The notes under the pieces: model-generated | Seen by the model: the letters and a program-made list of their open reading frames with translations, nothing else | Database searches by the model: none | What the model was told of the DNA's origin: nothing | In this document: one piece after another, positions 1 through 7,827 of the stretch | Position numbering within the stretch: position 1 is the stretch's first letter | How the letters are laid out: each line of letters starts with the position of its first letter | From: a virus | Direction: 5' to 3' (one strand) | DNA: 28,291 bases | Virus record (IMG/VR): IMGVR_UViG_3300034061_001138 | Coordinates: 1 to 28,291 of that record | Translations under genes and position numbers: made by a program

Positions 1-1
1 T

Positions 2-724
2 CAGGTGTTCTTCGACACCGCCTCCGAAGCTTGGACGAGCCGCTTTACCCATGAAACCGTTGCCATGGCTTTCGCCATCACCGAAGAAGCTATCGAGGAT
101 AACCTCTATGGCACGACGGGTAAGATGAAGGCGAATGCGATGGGCCGCGCGATGGCGAACGCCAAGCAGGTGAAGGCCGCTAACGTCTTCAACAACGGCT
201 TCTCCACTAGCTCCCTCTACGCTGGTGGCGATGGCAAGCCTCTCTTCGCTTCTGACCACCCCACGCTGGCGGCTGGTACGCAGTCCAACCGGGCCAGCTC
301 GGACCTGTCCGAAACTGCCCTTGAATCGGCCCTGATCAATATCTCGTTGACCAAGGACGACCGTGGCCTGCTGATCGGCGCCCGCGCCGTGAGCCTGCAC
401 ATTCCTCCGCAGCTTCAGTTCGTTGCCCACCGTATTCTCTTCTCTGACCTGCGCGTCGGTACGGCTGACAACGACACGAACGCCATGAAGGACATGGGCC
501 TGTTCTCGAAGGGCTACACCGTCAACCACCGCTTCACGGATACGAACGGCTGGTTCATTCGCACTGACGTGCCGAATGGTACCAAGATGTTCATCCGTGC
601 GCCGCTGGCCACCAAGGACGATGTGGACTTCCTGACGGGCAACATGCGCTACAAGGCCCGCGAGCGTTACAGCTTCGGCTGGTCTGACTGGCGTCAGTGG
701 TACGGCTCGTCTGGTTCAACCTAA
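2..724 (+). CDS. Major capsid protein, Mu gpT-like (5' truncated by window edge)
   Basis: This is the C-terminal part (about 240 residues) of a phage major head protein. It forms the icosahedral shell. The reading frame is open to the window edge, so the GTG at position 5 is probably an internal valine and the true start lies upstream. Recognisable stretches are PLFASDHPT followed by a Thr/Gln/Ser-rich loop and DLSETALESAL, then DDRGLLIGA, which I associate with Mu gpT-like major capsid subunits. The C-terminus is rich in aromatic and basic residues (RYSFGWSDWRQWYG). A hairpin terminator follows the stop at once, as is common after highly expressed capsid genes. I am confident it is a capsid subunit; the exact family is from memory. 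Confidence 0.85.
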   Translation, partial: QVFFDTASEAWTSRFTHETVAMAFAITEEAIEDNLYGTTGKMKANAMGRAMANAKQVKAANVFNNGFSTSSLYAGGDGKPLFASDHPTLAAGTQSNRASSDLSETALESALINISLTKDDRGLLIGARAVSLHIPPQLQFVAHRILFSDLRVGTADNDTNAMKDMGLFSKGYTVNHRFTDTNGWFIRTDVPNGTKMFIRAPLATKDDVDFLTGNMRYKARERYSFGWSDWRQWYGSSGST

Positions 725-730
725 CGGATT

Positions 731-749
731 GGGGGCTTCGGCCCCCTTT
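731..749 (+). terminator. Rho-independent terminator after capsid gene
   Basis: A perfect 6-bp stem, GGGGGC pairing with GCCCCC, closes on a TTCG tetraloop and is followed by TTTCCT. It lies 6 bases after the capsid stop and about 24 bases before the next start. The short, C-interrupted T tract suggests partial termination, which would lower expression of the genes downstream of the capsid gene. Confidence 0.75.
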
Positions 750-772
750 CCTCCATCATCAAGGAGAATCAG

Positions 773-1216
773 ATGACTTCGTTTAGCTATCCACTCAATA
801 TCCGCAACCATGAGCCGCTTGGTCCTGGCGTTGTCAGCATGCGGGAGGGTCGCGTTTCTGGCCGCTGGTCCATTACTGTCGGCACCGCCCAGACTGGTAC
901 GGCTGTGGGCGTGACTACCATTCCGCTGTTCGTGGCGCCCGAGGGTTCTCGCGTTTATGAGGCCACTCTCGACATCACGACTGGCTACGACAACACGACG
1001 ACCAACTTTAGCCTTGGTACGGCGGCGGTTCCCGCTCGCATCAAGTCCTCGACCAGCGTCAACACTGCCCGGCGCCAGAGCTACGCGCCGACTGCCGCCC
1101 AGATTTCGGTGAATGCCATCCCCTTTGCGGTGGACACCACGATCCAGGCGCTTGTGTCCATTGATACGTCTGCGGTGACTACCGGTTCGGTCATCGTTCA
1201 CGTTCAGATTATCTAA
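773..1216 (+). CDS. Small virion protein, possible head decoration protein
   Basis: This 147-residue protein is rich in Thr, Val and Ser, with alternating beta-type segments and no Cys or membrane segment. A strong ribosome site (AAGGAG) lies 7 bases before the ATG. The gene stands alone between two RNA hairpins, directly after the major capsid gene. That layout suggests a highly expressed structural protein such as a decoration or head-fibre protein. I do not recognise a named family, so the role rests on position, composition and expression signals. Confidence 0.55.
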   Translation: MTSFSYPLNIRNHEPLGPGVVSMREGRVSGRWSITVGTAQTGTAVGVTTIPLFVAPEGSRVYEATLDITTGYDNTTTNFSLGTAAVPARIKSSTSVNTARRQSYAPTAAQISVNAIPFAVDTTIQALVSIDTSAVTTGSVIVHVQII

Positions 1217-1261
1217 CAAGTAGGGATAGGCTCTTCCCTCGGGCGGGGCCTATCCTTCTTG
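1217..1261 (+). terminator. Long imperfect hairpin after the 147-residue structural gene
   Basis: CAAG-T-AGGGATAGGC (1217-1231) pairs with GCCTATCCTTCTTG (1248-1261) through about 13 base pairs, with one bulged T, one G-U pair and a 16-base GC-rich loop. It starts directly after the stop codon. No T tract follows, so it may act as a weak terminator, a 3'-end stabiliser or a processing site rather than a classical terminator. Confidence 0.55.
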
Positions 1262-1275
1262 TACTAGGAGTTCCC

Positions 1276-1938
1276 ATGGCAACTAGTGGCTCGTCTTATT
1301 TCGCCCCTACTTTCGACGACCTGCTTCAGGACGCTGCGGCCATGGTGGGCGGCGGCCCCATTCTTGCTGACGAACTTATCAGCGCACGGCGCGGCCTCGA
1401 CTACTTGCTGACGTCTATTCAAAATCAGAATATCCTTCTCCACAAAATTGAAACCACAGCAGTTGAAGCTTCATTGTCGGTGGCTTCCATCGAATTTGGT
1501 CCAAGCATTTCAGACGTACTATCAGTTAGTACGCGTACTAGCACTACTGAAATTTCAATGGAGCGTGACGGCTACGAACGGTGGGATGCAATCCCTACCA
1601 AGACCCAGACAGGGCGCCCCACGCGCTACTGGTGGGATCGGCGCCGCGACTCCAACATCCTGAACTTGTGGCCTGTTCCCGACCAAACTTACACGATAGT
1701 GCTAACAGTTCAGAAGAACGCCGAAGATACGCTTCGGGCTTTCGACAACATCGACGTGCCCCGGCGCTTCCTGCCTGCTATAGTTTATGGGCTTGCCTAC
1801 TGGATTGGATTGCGGCGCGGCCCCCGCGTCCCCGACAACCGTCTATCACTGTTGAAGCTTGAATACGCATCACAATTGAAAGAGGCTATGCGGGAAGATC
1901 GTGAGCGCGGTCCCTTCCTGCTTAGGATTGGACGGTAA
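1276..1938 (+). CDS. Head-tail connector / tail adaptor protein (P22 gp4-like)
   Basis: This 220-residue protein is likely to sit under the portal and join the head to the short tail. The N-terminal half is helical (FDDLLQDAAAMV, ISARRGLDYLLTSIQNQ) and is followed by a beta-rich middle with the GRPTRYWWDRR and LNLWPVPDQTY segments typical of gp4/gp6-type adaptors of podoviruses. The C-terminal half is helical and basic. AGGAG lies 5 bases before the ATG. It is followed directly by a second adaptor-like gene, a pairing usual in short-tailed phages. The general role is well supported; the exact ring position is inferred. Confidence 0.65.
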   Translation: MATSGSSYFAPTFDDLLQDAAAMVGGGPILADELISARRGLDYLLTSIQNQNILLHKIETTAVEASLSVASIEFGPSISDVLSVSTRTSTTEISMERDGYERWDAIPTKTQTGRPTRYWWDRRRDSNILNLWPVPDQTYTIVLTVQKNAEDTLRAFDNIDVPRRFLPAIVYGLAYWIGLRRGPRVPDNRLSLLKLEYASQLKEAMREDRERGPFLLRIGR

Positions 1939-1940
1939 CA

Positions 1941-2594
1941 ATGGGTTATACCTACAGCACCCTGGCCGCCGACATTCAAGCGAACATGGAAGAGGATTCG
2001 GACGAATTTGTTTCGGCCCTCCCCTCCATTATCGAACGCGCCCAAGGCTACCTCCAGCGCCGACTGGACCCTATCAATACGTTCCGCTTTACAGAAATAT
2101 CTGTCAGCGCGTCCAACCGCTCGCTTATGTTGCCCGCAGATTTGCTAGTCCTGAAGTCCATCCAAGTGTGTGCGACGGGCGGCTGGACTACCCTGCTGGA
2201 GCAGAACAACGAATTCCTCACAGCTTATTGGCCTGACTACACATCTTGTGCACCCACCAAATATTACGCGCCCAAGGACAACGCCAGCATTTTCTTGGCG
2301 CCCACGCCCCCGTCCAACGCTACGGCCCTTATCGAATATATCCCGCGCGTCACCGTCCTTAGTTCTGCTGCCCCTTCCAACTACTTCTCTGAAAACGCAG
2401 ACTCGGCTTTCTTTGCTGCCGCCATGATGTACGCTAACGCCTGGACCAAGAACGCCAACGCTGTCGCTATTTGGAAGGGCATGGCCGACGAAGAGCTGGC
2501 AGTCCTGAATGTCGAATACGCCCGCGCCCGGCGCTCGGATACTTCCAACCGCGCCCAAGGCTCACCTGAAAATACTATCGGGGGGCAGCCCTAA
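1941..2594 (+). CDS. Second connector/adaptor protein (SU10 adaptor-like)
   Basis: This 217-residue protein probably forms another ring of the neck. It has an N-terminal helix typical of adaptors (YSTLAADIQANMEEDSDEFVSALPSII), then RAQGYLQRRLD, a beta region (LMLPADLLVLKSIQV) and a C-terminal helix (AAAMMYANAWTKN). This order matches the adaptor proteins described in SU10-type podoviruses, recalled from memory. It starts 2 bases after the previous stop, and its own TAA overlaps the next ATG (TAATG), so the three genes are translationally coupled. Confidence 0.6.
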   Translation: MGYTYSTLAADIQANMEEDSDEFVSALPSIIERAQGYLQRRLDPINTFRFTEISVSASNRSLMLPADLLVLKSIQVCATGGWTTLLEQNNEFLTAYWPDYTSCAPTKYYAPKDNASIFLAPTPPSNATALIEYIPRVTVLSSAAPSNYFSENADSAFFAAAMMYANAWTKNANAVAIWKGMADEELAVLNVEYARARRSDTSNRAQGSPENTIGGQP

Positions 2595-2812
2595 TGTCAG
2601 TTCTTAACATGTGGTCAGTCTGTGACCGCTGCGGCTTCGACTACAAACGGCGGGACCTTCACAAAGAAACTACCAATTTTGTTGTCTGCGATTCATGCTT
2701 TGATGGTAAATTTGATAAGAAGAACCATCCCCAGAACTATTCGGCCAAGCCACGCCGCGAACTTAAGCCAGTACCAGATGCACGCCCAGACCAAACTAAC
2801 TATGGTTCTTGA
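2594..2812 (+). CDS. Small zinc-ribbon protein, copy 1
   Basis: This 72-residue protein has two Cys pairs, CDRCG near residue 10 and CDSC near residue 33, separated by a basic stretch. It is a treble-clef or zinc-ribbon fold predicted to bind one zinc. A conserved tail follows: DGKFDKKNHPQN, then a Pro/Arg-rich end with PVPDARPDQT. Such proteins are common in phage structural clusters, but their role is unknown; a small tail or neck protein or a nucleic-acid-binding factor are options. The next gene is a clear paralogue. The start overlaps the previous stop as TAATG. Confidence 0.65.
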   Translation: MSVLNMWSVCDRCGFDYKRRDLHKETTNFVVCDSCFDGKFDKKNHPQNYSAKPRRELKPVPDARPDQTNYGS

Positions 2813-2814
2813 CG

Positions 2815-3126
2815 ATGTCTATGAATGTGTGGTCCCTTTGCGATAGGTGTGGACAAAAATACTACAGGCGGCAGTTGCGCCGTGAGTCCACCAATCTAGT
2901 GGTATGTGCAGCTTGCTTTGACGGCGCCTACGATCTAAAGCGCCACCCTCAAAACAAACCTCCACGTCCCCGCTTAGAATCCAAAATGGTACCTGACGGG
3001 CGCCCGCTGCAAAGCCTTGATATTTATCTTGCCAAAGAAGATACAGGGTTCTTATTGACAGAAAACAATCAATACATTGTCGTGACGCCCATTCAGTGGA
3101 ATCCGTCAATGAGTTTACCGGGATAA
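2815..3126 (+). CDS. Small zinc-ribbon protein, copy 2 (tandem paralogue)
   Basis: This 103-residue protein aligns with the preceding gene over about 65 residues: NVWSLCDRCG against NMWSVCDRCG, TNLVVCAAC against TNFVVCDSC, and RHPQNKPPRPR against NHPQNYSAKPR. It keeps all four Cys. It then adds about 35 residues (DIYLAKEDTGFLLTENNQYIV...) absent from copy 1. I prefer the ATG at 2815 over an in-frame TTG at 2809, because it lines up with the start of copy 1 and follows the previous TGA by two bases. The function is unknown. Confidence 0.65.
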   Translation: MSMNVWSLCDRCGQKYYRRQLRRESTNLVVCAACFDGAYDLKRHPQNKPPRPRLESKMVPDGRPLQSLDIYLAKEDTGFLLTENNQYIVVTPIQWNPSMSLPG

Positions 3127-3130
3127 TAAC

Positions 3131-3391
3131 ATGGAACTGACAGTTATGTGGAAATTCATTTCAGATATTCTGGTGCCCATGGCCCTAGCATATGTTGCCT
3201 ATCTTCATAAGGAACTCAAGGGCATGGAACGAAAGATCGAAAAGCTGCACGACCAACACCACCTGCACGTCGCCCAGGTCAACAAGGACTTTGCCACGCG
3301 CGAGGTAGTGAGCGATCTTGAAAACAAGCTAACAATTGTGTTAAATAGAATCGACGACAAAGTAACACGAATCCTTCAGGAGCGCAAGTAA
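3131..3391 (+). CDS. Membrane-anchored coiled-coil protein
   Basis: This 86-residue protein has one N-terminal hydrophobic segment (residues about 7-24, FISDILVPMALAYVAYL) followed by a charged helical region to the end with heptad-like spacing (ELKGMERKIEKL, LENKLTIVLNRIDDKV). There are no Cys residues and no lipobox. The ribosome site is weak. Its stop overlaps the next start (TAATG). The layout fits a small membrane protein; an inner-membrane spanin subunit or a tail/ejection accessory are possible, but I recognise no family. Confidence 0.5.
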   Translation: MELTVMWKFISDILVPMALAYVAYLHKELKGMERKIEKLHDQHHLHVAQVNKDFATREVVSDLENKLTIVLNRIDDKVTRILQERK

Positions 3392-3828
3392 TGCCTTCTT
3401 CATACGATCCACTCTTAAGGCTTGAGCTTCAGGCGGCTGGCGAAAATGCTACCACCTGGGGGATCAAGACCAACAACAACCTTGAGCTGATTGCAGCAGC
3501 TATCGCAGGGCAGTCCACCCTTACGCTCACGTCAGGGACCGTCAGCTTGACGACCGCTAACGCTGCCACCGACCAAGCCCGCTCAGGCATCCTAATTCTA
3601 GAAGGCACCCTGACAGGCAACGTAAATGTCGTTGTGCCCGCCCAATCCAAAACCTACGCGGTAGTTCGTCAGACCTCCGGCGCTTTCAACATCACATTCA
3701 AAACCGCTTCTGGCACCGGAGTGACCCTGCCATCTAGCGGCAGTGAAATCGTAGTCTGCACCACCGCCACCTGCGTCGGCTTAGTCAACGGCCTTCTTAA
3801 TGCTTTGAACATCCGCATTACCGAGTAA
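3391..3828 (+). CDS. Virion protein, tail-fibre N-terminus-like
   Basis: This 145-residue protein opens with MPSSYDPLLRLELQ, then GENATTWGIKTNNNLELI, a motif seen at the start of many short phage tail-associated proteins. Only Thr/Val/Ser-rich beta strands follow, ending in LNALNIRITE. Such proteins often act as fibre attachment or small tail proteins. It lies between neck/adaptor genes and the long gp10-like tail gene. The role is inferred from motif and position. Confidence 0.5.
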   Translation: MPSSYDPLLRLELQAAGENATTWGIKTNNNLELIAAAIAGQSTLTLTSGTVSLTTANAATDQARSGILILEGTLTGNVNVVVPAQSKTYAVVRQTSGAFNITFKTASGTGVTLPSSGSEIVVCTTATCVGLVNGLLNALNIRITE

Positions 3829-3830
3829 GC

Positions 3831-5687
3831 ATGTCTGGCAAGCTGCAAGACCAAACCCTTACAGAACTTAAGTTCAACGTAGGGGTGATCAAAGAAAAAA
3901 CCGAACTGGATGCCCAGGGTTACTGGACAGACGCCGACAAAATTCGTTTCCGTTTCGGGCGTCCCGAACTCATGGGCGGTTGGCAGCGCATCGTTGACGT
4001 TTCGCAAAGCACCAAAATTTACGGCGTTCCCCGCCTCCTAGAAACTTTCAAAAGTCGACAAGGCGAATCGGGCGCGTTTATTGCTACTAACCAGGGACTC
4101 TTCTCCAGTGAGATGTCTACCTTCTACAACATCACGCCTGTCGTGTCAACTGTTGCGGGCACTAACATTTTATCTACGACTGCCGGATCAACCCAGGTAG
4201 TAGTCTCCGTATCCAGCCACAACCTTACGGACGGCACCCTAGTAGAAGTTGTATCGGCAGCCGTAACTATTGGCGGCAACATCATCATCAATCCCATCTC
4301 CTCCGTCTCCGCTACCTTCCCGGTCAGCGTTATAGACACCAATAGCTTCAGCATTGACGTAGGTGTGACTGCCGCCGCAACCTCTGCTGCTGCTGGCGGA
4401 GCGGTTCGCTTGAGCTTCAACTATAACGCAGGCCCACAAAGCGTCACCTACCTGAGCGGCTGGGGCACCGGGCAATGGAGCGGGAACTTTGGTTGGAGTC
4501 AAAGCCAAGGCGCAATTCCCTTCCCGCTACGCATGTGGTCCGCCGATACGTGGGGCACCGACTTCATGGTAGTACCAAGCGAAGGCCCGCTTATGTATTG
4601 GAGTACCAGCGTCGGCATTACTGAACGCGCCACTATCGTAACGGCAGCCCCCTCAGTAAACCAGATTGTGCGCGTAGCATCAGAAGCTCGGCACGTCGTA
4701 CTATATGGAACCCACGGGGTAACTGGCAGCTTCGATCCCCTGCTCGTGCGCTGGTGTTCGCAAGAAGACTATACGGATTGGACGCCCACCGCTATCAACA
4801 ATGCGGGCGATTATTCCCTGCCCAGTCGCGGTTCTGAAATCCGAGCGGTCCATCGCGTCGTTGATAAGACTGCCATCCTTACCGACTCCGACCTGTTCAT
4901 TCAGTCTTACATTGGCGGCAATGACGTCTTCGGTTTTGTGGCTGGAGCTGAGGCTTGTGGCGTCATCTCTCGTAACGCAGCCGTACAGTATGGCGGCATT
5001 CTATATTGGATGTCCAACAACGGGCAGTTCTACAAATACGACGGGCGTGTCCAGCCCCTCAAATGCACTGTCCTTCGTCACGTCTTCAACAACCTTGACC
5101 CGCTTCAGCACGACAAAATCTACGCTGGCACCAACTCCACCTTCGACGAACTGATCTGGCTGTACCCTTCCGTAAATTTACCCACGGGAGAAAACAGCGA
5201 GTATGTAATCTACAACACACGGGAAGAGCATTGGACTATCGGCAGTCTCAGCCGCACGGTATGGGAAGACAGTCGTGTCTTTAACTATCCTATTGCCAGC
5301 GGCACCAGCGCCTCCGACATGTATTATCACGAATACGGCTACACTGCCGACACCTCCGCTATGGCTGCCTCGCTACAAGGCGCCTACTTCAACAAGTCGG
5401 ATGGTAACGAAATTCTGTTCGCCAACAAGTTCGTCCCCGACTTCTCCAACCTGTCAGACAACACACCCTATGACGGCTCGCTAAAAATTTCATTGCAGGC
5501 CCGCAAGTATCCTGGCGGCGACGTCATCACCAAGGGACCCTACACAATAACGGGCGACTCCCAGAAAATCTCTACCCGTATGCGCGGGCGTGAATTCGCT
5601 ATCCAAGTGGAATCCTCCACTTCCACAAATCTGCCGTGGCGCATGGGTGTTTTCCGTGTTGCCCTTCAGTCGGACGGCCTACGTTGA
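3831..5687 (+). CDS. Tail hub/stabilisation protein (P22 gp10-like, long form)
   Basis: This 618-residue protein is likely part of the short-tail nozzle or hub. The N-terminus has the LTELKFNVGV and YWTDADKIRFRFGRPELMGGW segments that I associate with phage stabilisation proteins of the gp10 type. The middle holds a Thr/Ser/Val-rich insert (about residues 95-200, VVSTVAGTNILSTTAG..., possibly an Ig-like or beta-sandwich domain). The C-terminal two thirds reads like a beta-propeller (repeated W and Y strand ends: YWSTSVGI, WCSQEDYTDWTP, YWMSNNGQFYKYDG). P22 gp10 is about 470 residues, so the extra length fits the insert. It overlaps the next gene by four bases if TTG 5684 is used there. Confidence 0.6.
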   Translation: MSGKLQDQTLTELKFNVGVIKEKTELDAQGYWTDADKIRFRFGRPELMGGWQRIVDVSQSTKIYGVPRLLETFKSRQGESGAFIATNQGLFSSEMSTFYNITPVVSTVAGTNILSTTAGSTQVVVSVSSHNLTDGTLVEVVSAAVTIGGNIIINPISSVSATFPVSVIDTNSFSIDVGVTAAATSAAAGGAVRLSFNYNAGPQSVTYLSGWGTGQWSGNFGWSQSQGAIPFPLRMWSADTWGTDFMVVPSEGPLMYWSTSVGITERATIVTAAPSVNQIVRVASEARHVVLYGTHGVTGSFDPLLVRWCSQEDYTDWTPTAINNAGDYSLPSRGSEIRAVHRVVDKTAILTDSDLFIQSYIGGNDVFGFVAGAEACGVISRNAAVQYGGILYWMSNNGQFYKYDGRVQPLKCTVLRHVFNNLDPLQHDKIYAGTNSTFDELIWLYPSVNLPTGENSEYVIYNTREEHWTIGSLSRTVWEDSRVFNYPIASGTSASDMYYHEYGYTADTSAMAASLQGAYFNKSDGNEILFANKFVPDFSNLSDNTPYDGSLKISLQARKYPGGDVITKGPYTITGDSQKISTRMRGREFAIQVESSTSTNLPWRMGVFRVALQSDGLR

Positions 5688-5956
5688 CCCGCCGTATCTC
5701 CTCACGCCAATTGCCGGGACCTCCAATCGAATGGGACCCTGCTACCCGCGAAGTGTGGAACCGCCTGATCAAAGTGTTGGAGCAAAGCGACCTCTTTGAC
5801 TTGGGGCGCCGCACCCGTCCCCAGTTCCTAATCCAGGGCACCGTCAGCGCGCCCACGACTCTAGATATGAACAACCCCTCCGTCACCGTCCTTACCAACG
5901 TGGTCGGCAAACTGCTGCAAGCCCTTGATGCGAGCAACTTTGTCGACGTTCGGTAG
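5684..5956 (+). CDS. Small conserved tail-cluster protein, TTG start
   Basis: This gene of about 90 residues most likely starts at TTG 5684, which overlaps the preceding TGA. The longer open frame back to 5636 would overlap the tail gene by more and would add a Cys/Pro-rich stretch that looks like out-of-frame sequence. The product contains RRISSRQLPGPPIEWDP, EVWNRLIKVLEQSDLFDL and a Val/Thr C-terminus (VTVLTNVVGKLLQALDASNFVDVR). I have seen similar short proteins after gp10-like genes but know no function. The ribosome site is poor, so expression probably depends on coupling. Confidence 0.55.
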   Translation: MTRRISSRQLPGPPIEWDPATREVWNRLIKVLEQSDLFDLGRRTRPQFLIQGTVSAPTTLDMNNPSVTVLTNVVGKLLQALDASNFVDVR

Positions 5957-5958
5957 GG

Positions 5959-5987
5959 TTTATTTCCCATTCATTCTGTGATATAAT
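5959..5987 (+). promoter_or_regulatory. Extended -10 promoter for the ejection-protein block
   Basis: TGATATAAT (5979-5987) is a perfect extended -10 element, TGn plus TATAAT. The -35 region at 17-base spacing (TTTATT) matches poorly, which an extended -10 can offset. The predicted start lies near 5994, just before GAGAGG (5994-5999), which is placed correctly for the ATG at 6007. The 50-base gap it sits in is the longest on this strand after the two hairpin gaps. Confidence 0.6.
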
Positions 5988-6006
5988 ACCGCTGAGAGGC
6001 CCGCAA

Positions 6007-7827
6007 ATGTCAGAATCCTACGCCAACAAGCCCGCCGAAGAACTTGTTCAAGACATCGTTACTACGATGGGCGGTCTTGCTGGCTTACCGAACCAGTCCT
6101 TCTACGCGCCTACGGCAGCTACCTCTCGCGAATATATTCCGCTGGCGTCCGAATTCAACCCTGCCAGCTACGGTTACGGCGGCGGCCAAAGCCCCCTCTT
6201 CTTTGCAAATCGTGGCACAGGCGGCGGCACCTCAGTCGCTGTTTCTGCTACACCCCCTCCCGGCAATTCCTCTGACGGCGCCTACGAACCGCAACTCAGC
6301 TACAACTTTGTGCCTGCTGCCGCCGGTCAGCGCGTAGTAGGCGGTCAAGGCGGAGGCAGTTATGTGTCCCAACCGGGCATGGGCGTCCCCAGCACAGGCA
6401 GCTTCACCCGCGATCTTGAAGCCCTCATGAATACGCCGGGCGCCCTCGACGCCATGCTTGCTGTGCTGTCCGGCCCCGCAGGTATTCCTTCCGTCGTGGC
6501 AGGCACCGCGCTATCCCAACTGACAGGCCGCCCCCAGGTCAACACCCTCGGGGGCGCCATTCGAAATGCGTTGATGGATCGTGTGACCATGACTGCGGAG
6601 GAGCGTCAACTCCAAAAGGAAATGATGGAAGGCCGCAACAAAGCAGCCGAGCAACTAGGTCTGGACCGCTCCGGCATCGTCGTCGAAGACTTGCCCGACC
6701 TGCGCCCGCCCGCTGCCCCTCCCGGCTTCCAGCAAATCTCCGCTCCCCTCAACGGCGCCCTTACCTCCTTCGACTTCGGTGGCGGCGACAGCAATGCTGA
6801 TTCTGCCCCCGGCGATCAGGGCGGCTTTGGCGATATGGCTGCATCCTTGGCTGCCGACGTTGCTGAAGGCAGGGCTACTACGGCAGAAGCGATGTCTACT
6901 ATGGCGCAAGCTGTTTCAGACCTTACGGGCGTGCCTGCTGAATCCTTGGCAGCCATGGCTGAATCTTTGGGCAAAGACGTAGCAGAAGGTCGCACGGGCT
7001 TAGCCGACGCCATCTCCAGCATGATGGCTGACGTAGCTAACATGTCGGCACCCGCCGCCCAAGCTGCACCTGCTGCTGCCCCAACTGCCGCTTCTTTGGC
7101 AGAAACCCAAGCAGCAGTAGATGCTAAGGCTGCCGAAGCTCAAGCGGCCCTAGACGCAGCCGTCGCTGATATGATGGACTCACTATCAACTAACGTCAAT
7201 ACTGCACCCGCCGCTACCGCGCCAGCGGCAGAAGCTCCAGCAGAAGCGCCCGCCGAAGCAGCGCCAAGTGAAGCTATGGCTGACGCTCAAGCCGCCGCTG
7301 AAGCCGCTGCTGCCACTTCAGATGCTGCTGCTGCCAGCGATGCGGCTAGTGACGCTTCGGCAGGCGAAGGAGATAGTGGCCCCGGTGACGCAGGCGATGC
7401 AGGCGATGCAGGTGGGGATGCTGGTGGTGGTGGTGGTGACGCTGGCGGCGGTGACGGTGATGGTGGCGGGGGTGGTGACGGCGGAGGTGGTGGTGGTGAC
7501 GGTGGCTATGCAGAGGGCGGCCTCGTAGCTTTTGCTGGCGGCGGCCTAATTCCGTTGCAGGGTGGCGGCAAGATTGCCATTGGTCCGGGCGGCGGGCTTG
7601 ACGACCTCATTCCAACCAGCATCAACGGGCGCCGTGCAGCCGCTCTTTCTGACGGTGAGTTTGTTGTTCCCGCTGACGTCGTAAGCATGATGGGGGATGG
7701 GTCGTCCAACGCGGGCGCGCGGCGACTATATGATCTTGTACGCCAAATCCGCCAAAACAAAACAGGTACTGCGCGTCAAGCGGCGCCGCTACCTGTAGGT
7801 GAAATTCTGAAGAGGACAATAAAATGA
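6007..7827 (+). CDS. Large Ala/Gly-rich virion protein with internal repeat
   Basis: This 606-residue protein is probably carried in the virion. Residues about 1-130 are Gly/Ser/Pro-rich and disordered. Residues about 135-235 are helical (FTRDLEALMNTPGALDAML, LQKEMMEGRNKAAEQLG). Residues about 275-345 contain two diverged copies of a roughly 45-residue repeat, each with the pattern SLxxDVAEGR. An Ala/Glu/Pro linker and a Gly/Asp tract (about 458-498) follow. The C-terminal 100 residues look conserved: GRRAAALSDGEFVVPADVV and GARRLYDLVRQIRQ, a segment I associate with C-termini of phage tail or ejection proteins. It precedes three other likely internal virion genes. The exact function is unknown. 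Confidence 0.55.
   Translation: MSESYANKPAEELVQDIVTTMGGLAGLPNQSFYAPTAATSREYIPLASEFNPASYGYGGGQSPLFFANRGTGGGTSVAVSATPPPGNSSDGAYEPQLSYNFVPAAAGQRVVGGQGGGSYVSQPGMGVPSTGSFTRDLEALMNTPGALDAMLAVLSGPAGIPSVVAGTALSQLTGRPQVNTLGGAIRNALMDRVTMTAEERQLQKEMMEGRNKAAEQLGLDRSGIVVEDLPDLRPPAAPPGFQQISAPLNGALTSFDFGGGDSNADSAPGDQGGFGDMAASLAADVAEGRATTAEAMSTMAQAVSDLTGVPAESLAAMAESLGKDVAEGRTGLADAISSMMADVANMSAPAAQAAPAAAPTAASLAETQAAVDAKAAEAQAALDAAVADMMDSLSTNVNTAPAATAPAAEAPAEAPAEAAPSEAMADAQAAAEAAAATSDAAAASDAASDASAGEGDSGPGDAGDAGDAGGDAGGGGGDAGGGDGDGGGGGDGGGGGGDGGYAEGGLVAFAGGGLIPLQGGGKIAIGPGGGLDDLIPTSINGRRAAALSDGEFVVPADVVSMMGDGSSNAGARRLYDLVRQIRQNKTGTARQAAPLPVGEILKRTIK

Noticed and set aside
716-1219. 167-residue open frame on the minus strand opposite the 147-residue structural gene
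   Set aside because: It lies fully antisense to a gene with a strong ribosome site between two hairpins, its product is Arg/Gly/Ala-rich without motif, and it crosses the terminator.
5636-5683. Upstream extension of the small TTG-start gene
   Set aside because: The added residues are Cys/Pro-rich and lie within the tail gene in another frame; a TTG overlapping the TGA stop is the better start.
7380-7510. GGTGGTG-rich stretch considered as a recombination site or tandem DNA repeat element
   Set aside because: It encodes an in-frame Gly/Asp linker with irregular codon use and no fixed repeat unit; protein-level low complexity explains it.
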